From NCBI GenBank assembly GCA_016649525.1, contig JAENXM010000086.1, positions 1 to 7,263 of the forward strand: 7,263 bases of DNA, in the 5' to 3' direction. This stretch comes from Actinomycetota bacterium (GTDB lineage: Bacteria > Actinomycetota > Geothermincolia > Fen-727 > Anoxymicrobiaceae). The notes beneath the pieces were generated by a model. The model did not search any database, had not been told where the DNA came from, and worked only from the letters and a program-made list of their open reading frames with translations. The translations under genes and the position numbers were made by a program. Shown here in pieces: positions 5,572 to 7,263 of this stretch. How positions within the stretch are numbered: position 1 is the stretch's first letter; every line of letters begins with the position of its first letter.

Positions 5572-6765
5572 TCAACCGCCGGCCAGCAGCTCCGTGGCGA
5601 ACTCCACGTATTCCCTTGCGGAGTTCTGGATATCATGGTGGGTCAGTATGTAGCGCCTGCTCCTGGCCCCGAGGGTCAGCCTCTCCTCCGGGTTCTCTAT
5701 GTAGTAGACGAGCTTCTCCTTGAGCTCCTCCTCTTCGGCATCGCCCGTCGTCACCTTGACGCAGCAGTCGTCGGGGAACTCGCTGAACGCATAGTGGTCG
5801 GAGACCATGACAGGGTTTCCCGTTCCCATCATCTTGATCACGCTACCGCTCGTCTCGCCGGCGCTCGGGTGACGCAGCGCGACGAACATGTCCGGCACGT
5901 TCAGGTACTCACGGAAGGTCCGTGTGTCCACAAAGCCGGTCACCAGGACGTTCTCCTCAAGGCCTAGCTCCTCGATCCAGCGCGGTGCCTCGCAGCCCGG
6001 CAGCATCTTCCCCACCAGGATCAGCTTGATGTCATGACCCTGTTTCTTGACCCAGGCTATGGCCCTCAGCAGGACGTCAATGCGCTTGCTTGCCGTCATG
6101 TACCCGAGCGAGCCGACCACGAAATCGTCGGGGTGGAAACCGAGTATCTCCCGGACCACGTCGCGGGAACGCAGGTGGTTCGCTGGCGCCGGCGCGTAGT
6201 GGTGGGGTATCTTCCTGACCCTAGCCTCTGGATTTACATCCAGCACTTTCCCCCGTGCAAAATCGCTGTGCACTATTATGCCCAGGCTGCTGTCCACTAT
6301 GCGGTCCACCAGCGGGTAGTCGTACCAGGAGTTCTCGTCGCGGGTCTCGAGTGTCGTCTTGACTATCTGCGAACGCTCGGACTTGTAGCAGTAATCGAGC
6401 TCCCTAAGGTAATCCCGGAGACGATGGTTACCCACTGTCTGGGAGAAGACGAAGTGGTGGAGCATCGGCTCGTGCAGTACGACCAGCCCCGGGTACTCGA
6501 GGCAGAGCGAGTAGATGTAGGAGTGGTTGTCGTTGTTCCCCATGTGATAGACGTTGATGTCATGGTCGTTCTTCCCGTTGTTCTCATACATCCTGCGGTA
6601 GTTATGGATCGGGAAGTAATCGTAAAGCCACAGGCTGGAGGGCCGGTAGTCGTCAATGAAAAGCTCGATGCGACCAAAACCGCCGAGGTATTCGAGAAGC
6701 TCCTCCGAGTAATCCGATATGCCCGACTTGATGGGGTTCAACGGGCTGAAGTACGCGATCTTCAA
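5572..6765 (-). CDS. GT-B fold glycosyltransferase (GT4/GT1-like)
   Basis: This 397-residue cytoplasmic enzyme has the two-domain GT-B layout. The N-terminal domain opens with MKIAYFSPLNPIKSGISDYS, where the Pro/Gly-rich loop after strand 1 binds acceptor, and contains VVLHEPMLHH (95-104). The C-terminal donor domain starts at about 215 with VVGSLGYMTASKRID (K227, R228 bind donor phosphate) and includes IKLILVGK (246-253) and VLVTGFVD (273-280). RHPSAGETSGSVIKMMGTGN (298-317) stands where most GT4 enzymes have the E-x7-E motif. Here Gly303 and Lys311 occupy those two positions, with a Glu at 304, a form I recall from a branch of bacterial GT4 proteins. Donor and acceptor are unknown. The start is TTG at 6765 with GGAG (6773-6776) seven bases upstream. 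The partial gene upstream on the same strand ends 83 bases away. Confidence 0.9.
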   Translation of the reverse strand: MKIAYFSPLNPIKSGISDYSEELLEYLGGFGRIELFIDDYRPSSLWLYDYFPIHNYRRMYENNGKNDHDINVYHMGNNDNHSYIYSLCLEYPGLVVLHEPMLHHFVFSQTVGNHRLRDYLRELDYCYKSERSQIVKTTLETRDENSWYDYPLVDRIVDSSLGIIVHSDFARGKVLDVNPEARVRKIPHHYAPAPANHLRSRDVVREILGFHPDDFVVGSLGYMTASKRIDVLLRAIAWVKKQGHDIKLILVGKMLPGCEAPRWIEELGLEENVLVTGFVDTRTFREYLNVPDMFVALRHPSAGETSGSVIKMMGTGNPVMVSDHYAFSEFPDDCCVKVTTGDAEEEELKEKLVYYIENPEERLTLGARSRRYILTHHDIQNSAREYVEFATELLAGG

Positions 6766-6772
6766 ATGCTAT

Positions 6773-6776
6773 CTCC
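6773..6776 (-). promoter_or_regulatory. Ribosome binding site fixing the TTG start of the GT-B gene
   Basis: GGAG on the minus strand, within CGGAGATAG, lies seven bases before the TTG at 6763-6765. This start keeps the full first strand MKIAYFSP; no ATG in frame could do so. Confidence 0.65.
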
Positions 6777-6848
6777 GGGCTGCGCTATTCTCTTCTGGAA
6801 AAACAACTGCTCGTGCTTATATACGCATGCCGCCCTTAAAAACAGACA

Positions 6849-7263
6849 TCACCGTCTGGCCTTCCTGCCGAAGAACGTCACCGATCTCCTCAAAGTCGAA
6901 AGGAGCCCTTCGTTCTTCAGATAAAACCTTATCTTCTGTGTCATCGAGGAATCCGGCGTTATGGGAGGTATGAATTTCAGGCGGGCCGACTCCAGCGCCT
7001 CGTGCCGGAGCCTTCTGCGCTCGGCGAAGTCCGGCGCGTGCTCCGGGTCCCTGACCCAGTCGCGGAGACATCCGGTCGTTGCCTCGAACGAGTACGTCTC
7101 CAGAACGAAGCCCTTGAGCTTCACACCCGCCTGCATGAGTTTCCCCGGGTCACCCTCGAGCTCGAGGACCCGGTCCGCCAGGGCGCGCGGGTCGCCGACC
7201 GGTATGGGGAAGAGCAGGCCCTCCCGGGAAAGCTCACCGGTAAGCTCGCAGAGGTCGGTCGAT
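6849..7263 (-). CDS. C-terminal part of a GT4-like glycosyltransferase (cut by window edge)
   Basis: The frame is open from the right edge (first full codon at 7262) to the TGA at 6849-6851, giving 137 residues. It begins STDLCELTGELSREGLLFPI and continues PVGDPRALADRVLELEGDP (about 21-39). That is the usual GT-B pattern of a donor-domain loop followed by a helix and GDPxALAxxxxxLxxDP. Then come YSFEATTGCLRDWV (about 57-70) and RDPEHAPDFAERRR. The YSFEAT...L element is the C-terminal cross-over helix of GT4 enzymes, and the xxPEHAPD tail is known to me from glycosyltransferases in capsule or exopolysaccharide loci. The catalytic half lies outside the window. The internal ATG at 7134-7136 is not the real start. 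The 83-base gap to the next gene holds that gene's ribosome binding site and no clear terminator. Confidence 0.75.
   Translation of the reverse strand, partial: STDLCELTGELSREGLLFPIPVGDPRALADRVLELEGDPGKLMQAGVKLKGFVLETYSFEATTGCLRDWVRDPEHAPDFAERRRLRHEALESARLKFIPPITPDSSMTQKIRFYLKNEGLLSTLRRSVTFFGRKARR

Noticed and set aside
6034..6924. A 296-codon plus-strand open frame opposite the GT-B gene
   Set aside because: It is antisense to a clearly recognisable glycosyltransferase, runs across the gap into another one, and its Val/His-rich product resembles no family I know.

Overview
The window is a GC-rich bacterial chromosome segment with three parts: a housekeeping end (RNase P RNA and a histidine phosphatase), a small Fe-S protein gene on the opposite strand, and a block of minus-strand genes for making or trimming surface polysaccharide. 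The cysteine-rich Fe-S protein suggests an anaerobe. The secreted repeat type (WYxAEGTT...FEEWxxxQNPGD...ITYMFPGG...VERPMYFNYH) is one I associate from memory with deep-branching, often thermophilic or subsurface Actinomycetota such as Geothermincolia-like lineages. That placement is an inference, not a sequence match I could run.

Layout. At the left edge lies an almost complete or complete class A RNase P RNA (8-373, minus), with its own extended -10 promoter squeezed into the 24 bases after a histidine-phosphatase gene (398-1009, minus). A 100-base divergent region follows. It holds a good TATAAT whose predicted +1 is exactly the GTG start of the phosphatase, and a 35-base interrupted palindrome abutting that -10. 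The Fe-S protein gene (1110-1823) reads rightward. It ends against a 17+17 base inverted repeat (1831-1889), which separates it from the convergent polysaccharide block.

The polysaccharide block reads right to left. It starts with the 3' end of a GT4-like glycosyltransferase cut by the window edge (6849-7263), followed by a second GT-B glycosyltransferase with a TTG start (5572-6765). Then comes an intergenic region with three consecutive hairpins (two identical 32-base tandem copies and one terminator-like hairpin). Next is a secreted clan GH-A type glycoside hydrolase (2945-5328), and last a GT2 glycosyltransferase, also with a TTG start (1942-2892). Two or more glycosyltransferases plus an exported hydrolase resemble exopolysaccharide loci in which the hydrolase trims or releases the polymer (a PslG-like role, inferred).

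The most unusual item is the hydrolase. Its barrel is interrupted between the fifth and sixth strands by four tandem beta-rich modules of about 105 residues. The array begins and ends at the same phase of the module, so it contains four whole, circularly permuted units. The coding sequence is also broken by an apparent 1-base deletion in a GGGGCCCC run just before the strand carrying the presumed catalytic nucleophile. It is either a pseudogene or a sequencing/assembly error.
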